From the NCBI GenBank assembly GCA_001931905.2, contig MSJI02000815.1, positions 1 to 64,000 of the forward strand: a DNA stretch of 64,000 nucleotides. The letters run 5' to 3'. Every line of letters starts with the position of its first letter. Position 1 is the first letter of the stretch. The notes beneath the pieces are model-generated. The model was not told the origin of the DNA and searched no databases. It saw nothing but the letters and a program-made list of their open reading frames with translations. The translations under genes were made by a program, and so were the position numbers. This stretch comes from Cladosporium sp. IMV 00045. Lineage: Eukaryota; Ascomycota; Dothideomycetes; Cladosporiales; Cladosporiaceae. Of the stretch, positions 32,978 to 44,430 are shown piece by piece.

Positions 32978-35497
32978 ATGTCTCTCCTCATGAACGACGA
33001 TTTCACCCTCTACAATCTGCGACTCGGCTATCTCAACCACAACCATGATGGCGTCGGCGAGCGTCTTATCAACCTCAATACCAGCGTCCTAAACGAGCCT
33101 GCGTTTCGAGCTGCCGGATGGACACCCGACACCACCGCCGTCAAGCGTTGTTACAGCCCTCCCATACCGACGACCGGTGCGGCAGAATACTTCACACGTC
33201 CCACACGCGCGCATGGCGGTGGCGTACCTCTGACCGACCGAGGCGAGGAGCATGGCGGTATGATCAGTGGACACAGAGGATCTCAGGACACAATAAGTAC
33301 CAATGTTTTCAGCGAGAAAGAGCGGCGGCGAAGGCGGCAGCGCGACAAGATGGAGGAGGACGATTCGAGCGACTTGAGCGATGACAGCGAGGAAGAAGAC
33401 ACAGCAGCGCAGAGTGTCAAATTTGCGAAGATGCCTATTCGAGGGGCGCGTAGATCAAACCCAAGTCCCCCCGACAACATCGGCCTGAGGGAGGATGGTG
33501 CAGATGCAAACATTGCCGGTCTCGGCCTTCAACCGCGAGCGAACAATATTCCCAAAAACGAGCCGACCAGGCAGCCCGTCGGCCGGCCTAGGCGCGACAC
33601 TACCACATCTTCGGAGATGTCGAGCGACAATGATATGCTGGCCACCAATAATAATTTCAAGAGAAAGCTCCCATCAAGGCCACAAAAGACCGTCATGCTC
33701 GCGGACAAAATTGCGGAAGAAGAGGCAGAAGATTCAGAGCTCGAAGACGAAGAAGACGAGGAGGACGATGTCGAAGTCGCCGAAGCCAGCGATCTGGGTG
33801 ACGACTCTGAGGACGATGATGTTGCTGAGCCCTCATCAGCATTGATGGGCGTGGATGCAGGAACCACATCTTCACCGCCACACAAGAACATCAACATACC
33901 GCCGGCGATCACTCCCACATCATCTTCACCAAAGAAGTCCAGGGAGCAGCTGCCTAAACTGCCAAGACTACCTACTGGCCGCCCCATCAGCATGATGCCC
34001 ACAGCGAGTTTGCTCACCAAAGCCTTGAAAGGTAACGCTGGAGCTACCAGCGGCGAGAAAGCCTTTCAAAGATACGCAGAGTTATTTGGTAAAGGAGAGA
34101 CCAGTCCACTCTGGATCAAAATCTATTATGCATTTTCCAACAAAGCCTCGAAACCATTCGAGGTGCCAATACGGCGCACGAAGGCGGCAGATGCTGGTCC
34201 TCCCGCCGTGAGCGATCTCATCGGCCTAGCATTGTTCCGTTATGATGAAGAGAAACTGGAGCCGGCTCTGCAGCCTAGTGACCGTCAGCTCAAGAAGTGG
34301 GAGTTAAGAATGGTAGATGATGGCGAGGTGGAGATGGACTTTCCTGCTTTGGACCGAGCGAAGCTTGTGACCGACTTTACGAGCAATAACAATCGACCGC
34401 CGCAGAGGAGGATGAGAGACAAGCCTTGGGACGAGTTTGGACTGGTCAGGGCGGAAGGCGCTGATGACGGTGATGACGAGGAAAGCGAGTTGGCTCCAGT
34501 AGCAAGCCGTGGCAGCAATCCGGAACGAGCAGCATCAAATGATGCGCTGACGACAGTCCGGTCTACAGTACCAGAGCACACTGCACCTCCCGCGCCACCA
34601 AGCCTTGTGCCCAATCGAAACCCTATCACCGGTCCGAGCTTCGCACTCGCAAATGCAGCAACGCGCAAAGATTCTTCCGCTCTGTTAGATCTCCCTCAAG
34701 CTCCTGCGGCCACCTCTACGCCCCGAACAGGCGCGGCGAAGACTGTCGAGATTCATTTCACCGATCCGCAGTCGTTTCAAACAACCCTGCTTCCTGTTCC
34801 TACGACCTCTGACACCTACATTGCTGAAATCTTTGACATCGCTTGCGCACGGCTGCGGTTGGATAAAGCGTTGTACGTCTTAAAGGTGCGTGGGACGCAG
34901 ACTGTGGCTCCATCGGATCGGACTATCGAAGCGCTTGGCTCCAATTTGCATCTTGACCTTGTCCGACGTCGCTTTGGTGCCGTGGGCGACTTTGGACTGG
35001 GTCTTTCCGGATCTCCCAGTTCCAACAGCCCCAACGCTCCTTTGGAGCTTGTGCCAAACACCCCGCCCACGACGAAAGATGGCAAACGCAAGAAGGGCTT
35101 CGGCGTCCTGCATCCCGTCACGACACAACAATCGACATTGCATGCCACTGCGTCAATGATGAACCTCGCCAACTCCACAATGCCCGGGCGGCGATACAAC
35201 GTTCAGCGCAAATTGCCACTCAGCTTCTCAGGCTCGCATCCGCGCACCCTAGTCATCACTCCCGAGTTCCTGCAGATTCTACCCTCGACCACTGAAGAAC
35301 ATGGTCCCGCTACAGGAAAAGTGACAAATATCCACATGTCCTCGATCGTTGGCGTCAAAGTCAGTAGGAAACACCAGAAGATGGTGCGTGTTTTGGTCTA
35401 TCGCGAGAAAGAGACGAAACGATACGACTTTGAGTGTACTTCGCATGAAGAGGCCGAGAATATCGTGCGCGATGTGAGAGTTGGTACGGAAAGTTGA
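32978..35497 (+). CDS. SIN1: SIN1/AVO1-type TORC2 subunit
   Basis: Intronless, 839 residues. TORC2 component that recruits the AGC kinases Ypk/Gad8 and links the complex to the plasma membrane. The N-terminus MSLLMNDDFTLYNLRLGYL and the SPPIPTTGAAEYF region match fungal SIN1. A highly acidic low-complexity stretch (about 245-290) precedes the CRIM domain at about 340-490, recognised by GEKAFQRYAELFGKG, TSPLWIKIYYAFSNK and DKPWDEFGLV. A Ras-binding-type domain follows at about 585-655 and a C-terminal PH domain at about 730-835 (RRYNVQRKLPLSF, VYREKETKRYDFE). Domain order is complete. Divergent from the PRCC-like gene. Confidence 0.93.
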   Translation: MSLLMNDDFTLYNLRLGYLNHNHDGVGERLINLNTSVLNEPAFRAAGWTPDTTAVKRCYSPPIPTTGAAEYFTRPTRAHGGGVPLTDRGEEHGGMISGHRGSQDTISTNVFSEKERRRRRQRDKMEEDDSSDLSDDSEEEDTAAQSVKFAKMPIRGARRSNPSPPDNIGLREDGADANIAGLGLQPRANNIPKNEPTRQPVGRPRRDTTTSSEMSSDNDMLATNNNFKRKLPSRPQKTVMLADKIAEEEAEDSELEDEEDEEDDVEVAEASDLGDDSEDDDVAEPSSALMGVDAGTTSSPPHKNINIPPAITPTSSSPKKSREQLPKLPRLPTGRPISMMPTASLLTKALKGNAGATSGEKAFQRYAELFGKGETSPLWIKIYYAFSNKASKPFEVPIRRTKAADAGPPAVSDLIGLALFRYDEEKLEPALQPSDRQLKKWELRMVDDGEVEMDFPALDRAKLVTDFTSNNNRPPQRRMRDKPWDEFGLVRAEGADDGDDEESELAPVASRGSNPERAASNDALTTVRSTVPEHTAPPAPPSLVPNRNPITGPSFALANAATRKDSSALLDLPQAPAATSTPRTGAAKTVEIHFTDPQSFQTTLLPVPTTSDTYIAEIFDIACARLRLDKALYVLKVRGTQTVAPSDRTIEALGSNLHLDLVRRRFGAVGDFGLGLSGSPSSNSPNAPLELVPNTPPTTKDGKRKKGFGVLHPVTTQQSTLHATASMMNLANSTMPGRRYNVQRKLPLSFSGSHPRTLVITPEFLQILPSTTEEHGPATGKVTNIHMSSIVGVKVSRKHQKMVRVLVYREKETKRYDFECTSHEEAENIVRDVRVGTES

Positions 35498-35854
35498 GAG
35501 CCATCTGGGGATTCAAACATTGCGAAATACTGATGATCATGATTTATATTATTTCAATTTCATATACCCCTAGCGAATGACAAGTGATCAGAACCCGACT
35601 TCTCCGACTCTGTTTAACTGTAGCTTGTCCTTATAGCATAGTCACTAGTATCTGGTAATTCAAGTTGTGTATTTTCGTCGTGTGGTAGATCTCACATCGG
35701 CTTGATTGGTGTTGTGAATTTGGGTCTGGAGCTGTTCCGCAACAGCCGATCCAGACCTCGGCGATCGTCGAACAACATCCAAACTCCATTTCCATGCCGT
35801 TCTCATCAGTATTCATTTTGTACAACCACTGTAGACTCTCAGAATTCTCACAAC
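35498..35854. other. Spacer between SIN1 and the ketopantoate-reductase-like gene
   Basis: AT-rich 3' flank of SIN1 followed by the promoter of the next gene. The upstream in-frame extension from 35702 has no conserved content. Confidence 0.5.
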
Positions 35855-36880
35855 ATGCCAACCAGAGTACTCATCGTCGGAGCAGGTGCCGTGGGCGCAT
35901 TCTACGGCTCACGCCTGGCTTGCGCGCCAAACGTACTGGTCTCGGCCCTGTGCAGGTCCAACTACAAGGCGGTAAAAGCAAACGGATTCAAGGTCACATC
36001 GCCTCAATACGAGACCTACAATTTCAAACCCGAACACACTTTCTCCAGTCCAGAAGAGGCAAGAAAAGCGGCCGTGGGCTGGGACTACCTCCTGGTCGCC
36101 ACCAAAGCGCTGCCCGATCTGGGAGACGACAGCAGCCTCCTCGAAGGGCTTGTTGGGAAAGACACATCCATTGTTCTTGTACAAAATGGCCTGGGCGTCG
36201 AAGAGCCGTATCAAAAGCGATTCCCACAAACGTGCGTTCTCAGTGCCGTGACTATTGTCAGCGCCGCCCAGCCGAGCCACGGAGTTATCGCGCACAACCG
36301 CTGGACTCGCATATCCATTGGTCCTTTCTTACCTCATCTGGACCAAGGCGGATCTGGACCCAAAAGCTCAGACAATACGGCAGTAGAGCATAATGCCCAT
36401 TTCGTCGACCTACTCCGACAAGGCGGCATTTCCGACGCCGAAGCCTACGACCACGCCGGATTGCAGTTTGTACGCTGGCACAAAATTGCCATCAACGCTG
36501 CCATGAACCCGTCCTCAACCCTCTCCGGTGGAAGCACAAACCAAGCCATGTCGAATGATCCCGAGCTCAGTCGCCACCTGCTCGGCGTCATGAACGAAGT
36601 GCTGGACACGGCGCCGAAAGTGCTGGGCAAGCCTTTGCCGAAACATCTGGCAACTGCAGAGAGGATCCTGAAGAGCACGCAAAAAAACGCTTCGGGTAGT
36701 AAGCCGAGTATGGCAATCGATTGGGAGCAAGGGAGGCGGATGGAGTTGGAAGTCATTTTGGGAAATCCGATTAGGATTGCGAGGGAGAAGGGGATTGAGA
36801 TGCCGAGATTGCAGAGCTTGTATGCTTTGTTGAGGATGGCGCAAGAAAATCGGGAGAAGGAAGGGAAAAGTAAGCTCTGA
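35855..36880 (+). CDS. 2-dehydropantoate 2-reductase-like protein (PanE/ApbA family)
   Basis: Intronless, 341 residues. The NADPH-binding motif VLIVGAGAVGAFYGSRL lies at the very N-terminus, followed by DYLLVATKAL and VLVQNGLGVEE, all typical of ketopantoate reductases. The C-terminal helical domain carries WHKIAINAAMNPSSTLSGG, where the family lysine and asparagine sit. The expected reaction is ketopantoate to pantoate with NADPH in pantothenate/CoA synthesis. Fungi usually have several paralogues, some not in the pantothenate pathway, so the exact substrate is not assured. The start at 35855 places the Rossmann motif five residues in, normal for the family. Confidence 0.88.
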   Translation: MPTRVLIVGAGAVGAFYGSRLACAPNVLVSALCRSNYKAVKANGFKVTSPQYETYNFKPEHTFSSPEEARKAAVGWDYLLVATKALPDLGDDSSLLEGLVGKDTSIVLVQNGLGVEEPYQKRFPQTCVLSAVTIVSAAQPSHGVIAHNRWTRISIGPFLPHLDQGGSGPKSSDNTAVEHNAHFVDLLRQGGISDAEAYDHAGLQFVRWHKIAINAAMNPSSTLSGGSTNQAMSNDPELSRHLLGVMNEVLDTAPKVLGKPLPKHLATAERILKSTQKNASGSKPSMAIDWEQGRRMELEVILGNPIRIAREKGIEMPRLQSLYALLRMAQENREKEGKSKL

Positions 36881-37797
36881 GAAGTTGTTGAATGAGGTGC
36901 AGTACGTCCTGCTGTACATCTGGGTGTGTAAGTTTCTGCGATGTCCCGGTACAAGTACTACAGCAAGTGACGGATGCACGTGCAGGACTACGAGTTGCGA
37001 CGACTTGTCAACGAGCGATGTTCGCCGCGGCATCTCACGTGAAGACAGATGGAGCAGCGGCTTAAAAGCACTCACGCAACGTGCACACTGAGCTGACGAC
37101 AACCTCGACGGCTTAGCAGCGGCACCTTTGTTCTTTGCACGTTGCTTTATCACGAACTCTTCCCTCGCCAGCAGCAGCTTATCACTGCCACCTTTCCCTC
37201 ATCACCACAAGTACCACCGCCGTCGTCCAGGGATGCCTCAGCCACTCAGGCCGATACGAGCGGTGAACATTTACTATTCCTACGATCCATGCACTGAGCC
37301 CACGACATCCGCAGCGGCTTAGCAGCGACACTTATATTCTCTGTGTTCTGCACCACCACCACCACCACCACCACCACCACCACCACTACCAATTACATCA
37401 TCCTCAGCATGAGTCTCCGTCAACTACCGGAGTGAATGAGTAAGCGCTCACGGTCCTTACTACCTTACCACAAGTGCAAGCAACACTTCTCTCGCCAAAC
37501 TCGAGAGTCCGCTGGACAAACAAGCAGAGGTCCAAACCCGTGAGCCATCTGATCTAAAACTGCTTCGGAATCCGTCTCTGAGAGGGCCCTCGAGACCGGT
37601 GTAACAACATACGTCAATTCACTCAGCCAGTCTATCACGTGCTGCCAAGTCCGCGCGTGGTGCATGTGACGGGTGCCATTAATCCATCACAGCGGCTACC
37701 TTTGCACTTTGCCAATACACTCAACATCAATCATCCCTGCCCATCTACCTGTTTATCGGAAAGCAATCAAGCCGACTTCGTTGCCCGAGCGCCCACC
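36881..37797. other. Intergenic region with imperfect internal repeat
   Basis: No gene recognised. A CGGCTTAGCAGCG motif occurs twice (about 37109-37121 and 37314-37328), each followed by similar CACTT/CACCTTT and TTCTTTG/TTCTCTG stretches, a diverged local duplication. A CAC microsatellite follows. Confidence 0.45.
37351..37386. repeat. (CAC)n microsatellite
   Basis: Twelve uninterrupted CAC units followed by an imperfect one. It lies upstream of the large disordered-protein gene and outside any supported coding frame. Confidence 0.95.
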
Positions 37798-40700
37798 ATG
37801 GTGAACTTCAATTTTGACAACGTAGAACGGCGAGCTTACCAAGAGCCACAGACGACAAAGCGGGAGCTTCTTCGGCCGCCACCTCAGAGCGCGAACAACC
37901 TCTCAAATGGAGATTGGCACACGCCTAGCGGGCCAGCCGGAATCTCGGACCTTCTAGCAAATCAGGCTACATGGACATTCAACGACATTGACAAGCATGC
38001 GGTAGCTCCGGCAAAAGTGGAAACGGTGTTGCCAATGGTGAGATCAGAAAAGCGGCAGAGAGATGAGGAGCCCGTATACGGACCAAGCACAAAAAAGCAA
38101 TCGAAGGACAAGAAGGATGAGTCTTCGCGCGCGGCTGAAGACGAGGATGGCGAGATGGATGTGATTGATCTGACTTCCGATGTTGAGGACAATAACGAGC
38201 AGACGATATTCCCAGAGCGCCAATTCGTTCCTCGTGCTCACGACGACTCGAGGACCACCCAAAGGCGCAAGTCCCCTAGCCCTCCGCGTACTTTCATCCG
38301 TGGATTCTCGCCGATAGCAGCCCACCCAAGGAAGCCGCCGATCGTCAATAAGAGCAAACCTCCGATCAAACCGCCAGATCGTAGGCAGAGGCGAACCACA
38401 CAGTCATCAACGAGCTCAAGCCATCAAGTTTTTCGCGGGCGTGCCTCAATGTCCAGCACTCGTTCGGAACCTCGGCCAGGCACACCGATTGCTAGAAGTA
38501 CGCCAACAGTCACTCTCGATTCTCGCTCTCCCAAAGGCCCGTCCACTACTGGCACCTCTACTTGTGGCCCACCTCGCAAGTCTGGCCCATTCTTGCAAGA
38601 GGAGGATAGCGATTCAGAGGGCGAGGCAGAACCGGAAGACAGACAAGACACACGCCAAAGTGTGGAAAATCTTGTCAATCGTCCAAAACATGACACACCT
38701 GCCAGACTCGAGCTGGCCCGCCTTCAGGGAGAAAGCCAAGACATGAGAGCAGCTGCTCGAGACAAAACACACAAAGGTCTTATTACCCCGGCGATTTCTG
38801 AAAAGAACCCTGACGGTGCGGACAAGATCGATGCTGCTACTTCGGACCCAAAGCCTTCGAGGTCTTTTTTAGGACCCCCGCACCAGAGACCGGGGATGTA
38901 GCCATCCCATCGATCGAGGATTCATCCAAGCACCCAGGGCGTGACTTGGCTGATGGAACTCATCCATCTCTGGTGCGGCATCAATCCCGCGGTTCTTCTC
39001 ACTTACCACCCAAACGAACTACTCTGACAGCGGAAAGCAATATGAAAATTCGCAGGGCTTTTCCAAAGCGAAGCACTGTGAATCCATTCTTCCCTAAGTC
39101 CAAGAGCGGACTTCAAAGCTCAAACCGAAATAAATTTCAAGCAATGTGCCAGAAGGCACGCCTTCAAAATGCCAGACACAACATGACGATTCCATCGTCA
39201 ACTGCTAGTCCAGTCGTCGACCCCGGATCTCAGCACAAGCATGCGCAGCCTCTTCGTCGTGAGGACACGATTGACCGAGCTGAGCGGGCCTTGGCCGCTA
39301 ACAAGCTGAAGAGGCCGAGCGATCAGATATTCCCTCGTCAAGCAGCAACAGGATCTCAACAAGGCAGCCGCGCACATACACAACATCTTCGAGACTTGAA
39401 CTACCGACTGGCTCCACTTGAGCACGATTCGCAAGATACCGACGAAGCAGAAGCTAGCCCCGTCGAGAAACCATCTGGACCGTTCTCACTCAATAGCACA
39501 CATGGGGTTCAAGCCATGCGGAAAGTGGTCCCCAAGACGGTCACACATCCATACGAGCCAACTAGCTCCTCAGCTACAGCTGCAAGATTCATGGGCAAGA
39601 AGCCTCCGAAGCCTTCCAAAGTCATCATCAAGAAGAAAGCCCACAACTCCCTGCCAATCGTCGCGAGTGACCTTCAGCTTTACAAATGGAGGCAGCAAGG
39701 TCTTCCGTGGTCCAAAGTCGGCGAACAATATGAGCAACTGCCCGAAACAACGTTCCACTCGGAGGATCGAATGCGGAAGCGATTGCGCTTTGTCGAGGAA
39801 TCCATCGAAACCGAAGACATCAGTGAGAACTTGTGCCAGCGCGTCATCGATGGGGAAGAGGGAGCGGAAGAGGAGCTCAACCGACTAGTCGGCTTGAAGG
39901 CGCCGGAAAAAGCAGCACCACTGGACACGCGACCTTTCCGAAAGATCGTGAAGGGAGATATGGCGGATCCAAAGCCGGTGGTCGCTGCATCACACGCCTC
40001 CACACCGATGCCGCATACCCTTGTTGCACCACGACCTACCCAAGGCGGCAAGACGATCGACTATGAGTCCTCACAGATCTACTTTGGTCACGTGGCAAAG
40101 CTTCTGGAGGACACTGAAACAGAATCGGAAGACACAGATCGTGAAAGCTCACCAATCACCGATCAAGACACGGTGCACTGGGAGTACTTCCTGGAACGTC
40201 GCGACTTTGACGTTGAGGAGCTGACTGAGGAGCTAATGGAGAATCTAGCCTCAGTGGAAGACATGGAGTGGAGGGAATATGGTGTTACTCGGGAGAAGCT
40301 CTGGGATGCCAACGCTCTGGCTTCGAGTTTCGTGCTCGCTACGCCTGAAGGCAATCAAGTCTTCACTGGTGCACAGAACTTTTCTCTCCGCCAGGAGAGA
40401 GACCACAACGGCATGGTATTGCTGACCCGCGAATCTGACTCCGGAACGACTCAGGTCAGGGTTTGCAGGCGCCTGCTTACTTTCCAGCAGCATGTCGTAC
40501 CCGAGAGCAAGGAAGGCTGGTTGCCGAAGACAATGTACTGTGTACAGGTCAAGATCATCAACAAGCCGCAGGATGACCTCTTCGACTCACTGGGCGTAAC
40601 TCTCAAGACCCTCGATGACGAGATCTATGGCTCCCTCGATCAGGCGAACTCGCGCGCGATCGCGGAATGGGTCAAGTTGACTCTGAAGCCCACTTCCGCG

Positions 40701-40865
40701 CGTCTGAACCAAGTTGAAATCGAGCTCGCGGAAGCGAGAGCAGCGCTGACTCGGGAAGTGGAAGATGAAGGCAAAGACAAGACTTTCAGGCGGTTCATTG
40801 AAGACGACGAGAAGTCCGTGGAGGTCTTCGTGCAGGCTGTTAAGGTGAAGGGGCCTCGAAACTAG
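37798..40865 (+). CDS. Large disordered protein with SUMO-interaction motif, unknown function
   Basis: Not a family recognised by name. Two overlapping frames appear to belong to one gene: 37798-38776 joined to 38854-40865 through a possible 77-nt intron gives about 996 residues. The donor GTCTTA is weak; the alternative is one missing T in the T6 run at 38865-38870. The first half is disordered, Ser/Pro/Arg-rich, with an acidic MDVIDLTSDVED near residue 120, a textbook SUMO-interaction motif. The middle holds basic NLS-like patches and a Myb/SANT-like segment LYKWRQQGLPWSKVGEQY. The C-terminal 250 residues look folded and end in an acidic-basic helix. A nuclear, chromatin-linked role is inferred only from these features. 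Confidence 0.65.
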
Positions 40866-40998
40866 CGAGTCTTGGGTGGATCAAATGAGTTCTCAAGGAC
40901 TCTTCATTTCATTACATAAAGCAGCAAGTATCATTCATCATCAAATTTTCCATTCCCCAAATCTCATAAGACAGTCTTGCGAGAAGAAGAAGAAGAGT

Positions 40999-41318
40999 CT
41001 ACCAAGACTTCTTTCCCTGCCCGGCATTCTCAGCGCCCTTTCCAGCCGAGTTGCCAGCGTCTTCGATGCCACCGGTGATTCCCTGGAGGCCATCTCCCAC
41101 AGCCTTGGTACCGGTGGTGTTGTTGATGGTTTCTCCAACACCACGGCCGGCGGTTCCAACAAGGCCGCCGGCAGTCTTCGTGATTCCGCCTACGGCGTTG
41201 CCGAGCTGTGAAGGTGTAAGTACGAGAAGTGATGTCGTGAAGCTGGGGAGGGGCAACGGACGGTGGAAGTGCCAGTCTTGACCGCACCACTGACGCCAGA
41301 ATCGTTGTTGTTGTTCAT
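40999..41318 (-). CDS. Small Gly/Thr/Asn-rich stress-type protein
   Basis: Two exons (41318-41262, 41205-40999) with a 56-nt intron give about 87 residues. The sequence is built from GxxxGxTxxT-like units (GNAVGGITKTAGGLVGTAGR, GDGLQGITGGIEDAGN) and ends KGAENAGQGKKSW. It is low in hydrophobic core residues and has no signal peptide. Composition recalls small hydrophilic LEA-like or conidiation-linked proteins of filamentous ascomycetes; no domain name can be given with confidence. The frame seen without splicing (to 41481) lacks a credible start. Confidence 0.7.
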
Positions 41319-42372
41319 GGTTGATGATTTGTATATTCGATGTCAAGTAGAGATTGAATCGTAAAGATGTAGATCGCATAATCGAAGTGCAACCGCAGCG
41401 ATTGTTATAATCCGCCATCCCATCATACGTCATGGGATGACGTTGAACAAAACACCATCCGCCAACCACAACACGCAACACAAATTCAGCCTACAAGCGA
41501 ATGTGGCTGAAGTGGTAGAAGAGACCAGGATGGTAGTCTGTATACATATGTACGTGTTACAACCTCACAAGCAGATTGGATAGATGGCCATGTGCCTTTC
41601 CGATAAGCACTCTTCACACTGCTGGTGAGTGGCATGCAGATGAGGGGCAAACGAGCGCGCCACGGAAATGTTTTGCCCTGCCGTGATAGCATTGCCCTAA
41701 TTAGGCAGCAACTAAAGAAGGTCTTTTCATTGTTTGTACTCGCCAAGGCTGCTGTGGACTCTGCCATTATCTGCGTCAACGAACATGGTAGGCTCCGAGG
41801 CTTCGATGGCTCGATAGACATCATCAGATCTTGAACGTCCTATGCCATGTCAACGGTGTGGTTCACATTCCATGTACGCGGTGAAACGACACCAGAAATC
41901 ATGACCGCAGTTCAGAACACATTTCATGGAATATTCGCAGTGAAGACTCGAAGAAAAGCAATGGCGTTGGAAAGTATTCTGAGCCAAAGTTGGGTGTGAC
42001 AGATGTTCATGACAACCTCAACACTATGCCCTCTTTGCGGCTTCAATTACTTTATAATGAGGCCGAGGTATGGAGTTCCCTCCATCAGGCTGCATTGCTG
42101 CTCTTTGTGCCATACATCTGCCATCGCTGGCCACCACGATTTCCCTTGCCTATCACTCGCCGGTGGCGCCTAGAATTTATGCGGCGGCATTCTCCTGGCT
42201 TCTGAAGCCTTCGTCCATACTCTTCGGGGCTTCCATGGCTCGACCAGTGGCGTATCGTGCAAACAGCAGTAGATACTGCCGCACATGTTGGATTTTACAA
42301 CTTTCATCCTTGCTTGAACGGCTTCCCTCCAAGCCGTAGGGGCCGTATTTTGACCAGAAGTGGCTCCAGCAC
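41319..42372. other. Intergenic region
   Basis: About 1.05 kb with no supported gene. Short frames at 41486-41834 and 41990-42339 have no motifs. It should hold the promoter of the small protein gene and the 3' flank of RRP45. Confidence 0.5.
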
Positions 42373-43329
42373 TTATCGCTCGTTCTCAGCACTCAGCTCA
42401 GCCATCAAACCCCCAGCATCCCTTCGCTTCTCATCCTCCTTGAGTTTCGCATGCACAAACTTGTCAAGCACTTTGACCTTCGCCAGCGCCGCGTCCATGC
42501 AGCTCAGAACACTCATTCCATCAACAGGCTCGCCACTATATTTGGCAATCTGACAAACCTCACCGAAGCGGTTCATGCTGATAATAACCTCGCCCTCCCT
42601 GCACTGCTCTTCCAACAGCGTGGAGTCAAGAAGCATGACAGAGCCATCCTCATAGTAACCGAAAGTAATACAAAAAGGCTGATGCTGCATGGAGAGCTTA
42701 ATCGGCTCGCGATCTCTAGGGTCAAAAATCTCGACGTCCTCGCCACGCACTTCAAAGTCCGGACGGCGGTAGTGCATCAGAGCGGCGACGAGAGCCATGC
42801 AGCTGGCGTCGACGAGGCTGCCGTCGTGGTCGAGGACGTGGACGTCGGCGCGCACGTGGAAGCATTTCTGGCCGGCGACGATGCAGAGGGATTCGGTGTC
42901 GAGGGCGCCGGACCGGCGGATGGTTTTCTCCAGGATGCGCGAGAGGAGGACTTCGGCTTGGTCTTGTCTGGGGGGAGTGTTAGTGATGTTCTTTCATGAG
43001 ATAATACCATAAGTATGGATGATTAAAAAAAGCAAGTAGACGTACCGACCAACTTCAAAAGCAGGCGAAGCAATAGGCGACAGCTCAGTGGAAATGGTGA
43101 AAACGCCATCGAATTTTCGATCCGCGGACGCCCTGACGACCTCTGAAGAAATCCGCACCATCACTCTAGTCTTGCCCAATTGCACGGTCGCCACGCCATA
43201 TTCGTCGCCGAAAGTCAGGTCGAGTTGGCGGAACTCGTCAAAAGCCCTGCCGTCCAAGCGGACGTTTTCGCGGAGAGCTTGCAGGAGGAATGACTTTGCG
43301 TTGTTGGAGGGCTCTGATTCGCGAGGCAT
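42373..43329 (-). CDS. RRP45: Exosome complex component RRP45 (EXOSC9 homologue)
   Basis: Two exons (43329-43046, 42967-42373) with a 78-nt intron give about 292 residues, close to the usual fungal length. RNase PH fold: LRENVRLDGRAFDEFR, FGDEYGVATVQLGKTRV and the substrate-pocket region of the first domain, then VDASCMALVAALMHYRRPDF and DPRDREPIKLSMQHQPFCITF in the second, diagnostic for RRP45. It is one of six ring subunits of the nuclear/cytoplasmic RNA exosome, structural rather than catalytic in eukaryotes. Divergent from CWC15 over 339 bp. Confidence 0.93.
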
Positions 43330-43668
43330 GCTGGATGACTGCTTTGCGATTTTTGTTGATTTTTTATGTTGGTGATGTCAGAGTCGAAATAAATGTTTGC
43401 GATTGATATCCCGCCACGGCTTTCTTCTTCTCCAAACCCCAGCGTGAGCTTGCCAGGCGCATTCTTTTCGATCTGCGCTTGCGGGAAAAGCCGACCCAGG
43501 CACTCTACCTTGACTTCACTGCCGTACCTTACTACTACATCACTTCACCACTTCTCAAGAAAACATCACTCAGCTACCAACAGTACTTAACAGCGCGCTC
43601 TCGGATCGCACGCTTTTCCACATCCTCTGCGCCCGCCCAAGCACAAACTCCTACCACAAACACCAACC
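43330..43668. promoter_or_regulatory. Shared promoter of RRP45 and CWC15
   Basis: A 339-bp divergent spacer between two RNA-processing genes. AT-rich next to RRP45, C-rich toward CWC15 (CACAAACACCAACC just before the ATG). No specific site assigned. Confidence 0.45.
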
Positions 43669-44430
43669 ATGACCACAGCACACCGCCCAACCTTCGACCC
43701 AGCCCGCGGCAAAGAAGCCGCGCGCGGCGAAGCCTACCACCAACGCCTGCTGCCCGCGCACAAAATTCTCAAGTACCGGCAAGCGACGCAAGGCGCGCCG
43801 AGCGAGCAGGCCAAGCGCGACCTGCGAGCGGAGCTGTTGCGGAATGAGAGGAGGCATTTTGCGAGGAAAGAGGGGAGGGAGGTTGCTGATGATGAGGAGG
43901 GGGAGGGGGAAGGGGTGCAGCTTGCAATCGAGGGTGGTGAGAATGAGGGTGAGGAGGCGAGAGGGGTGAAGAGGAAAATTGAGAATGGGTCGAGTGAGGA
44001 GGGAGGGCAAGAGGAAGAGGATTACGAAGCGAAGAAGCGAAGGGTGTTGGAAGAGAACAAGGATATTGACGCAGACTCGGATTCCTCGGCATCATCGGAA
44101 GAAGACTCAGACGACGACGACGACGACGACGAAGAAGCGGAACTGATGCGCGAGCTGGCGAAGATCAAAGCCGAGCGCGCGGAAGCCGCGGCGAAAGAAG
44201 CAGCGGAGAAAGCGAAGAAAGACGAAGATCAGCGGGAGAAAGACATTGCGCTGGGGAATCCTTTGCTGAATTCTAATCAGGAGTATGGGGTGAAGAGGAG
44301 GTGGGATGATGATGTTGTGTTCAAGAATCAGGCGAGGGGGACGGAGGATAGAGGGAAGGAGAAGCAGTTTGTGAATGATTTGCTGAGGAGCGATTTTCAC
44401 AAGCGTTTTATGGATCGGTATGTTCGTTGA
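43669..44430 (+). CDS. CWC15: Spliceosome component CWC15
   Basis: Intronless, 253 residues. The N-terminus MTTAHRPTFDPARGKEA and the C-terminus ending in RRWDDDVVFKNQARG and FVNDLLRSDFHKRFMDRY are the hallmarks of Cwf15/CWC15, a Prp19-complex/activated-spliceosome protein. The middle is low complexity: an acidic run (about 140-155, Asp/Glu) followed by a long charged coiled-coil-like helix rich in Ala/Lys/Glu. The conserved R-P-T-x-x-P-A-R-G start fixes the ATG. Nuclear. Divergent from RRP45. Confidence 0.94.
   Translation: MTTAHRPTFDPARGKEAARGEAYHQRLLPAHKILKYRQATQGAPSEQAKRDLRAELLRNERRHFARKEGREVADDEEGEGEGVQLAIEGGENEGEEARGVKRKIENGSSEEGGQEEEDYEAKKRRVLEENKDIDADSDSSASSEEDSDDDDDDDEEAELMRELAKIKAERAEAAAKEAAEKAKKDEDQREKDIALGNPLLNSNQEYGVKRRWDDDVVFKNQARGTEDRGKEKQFVNDLLRSDFHKRFMDRYVR

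Noticed and set aside
33529..34020. 163-codon minus-strand frame inside SIN1
   Set aside because: Ser-rich mirror of the acidic SIN1 low-complexity region; antisense shadow.
43651..44095. Minus-strand frames over CWC15
   Set aside because: Antisense of the acidic/Ala-rich CWC15 core, whose identity is clear.
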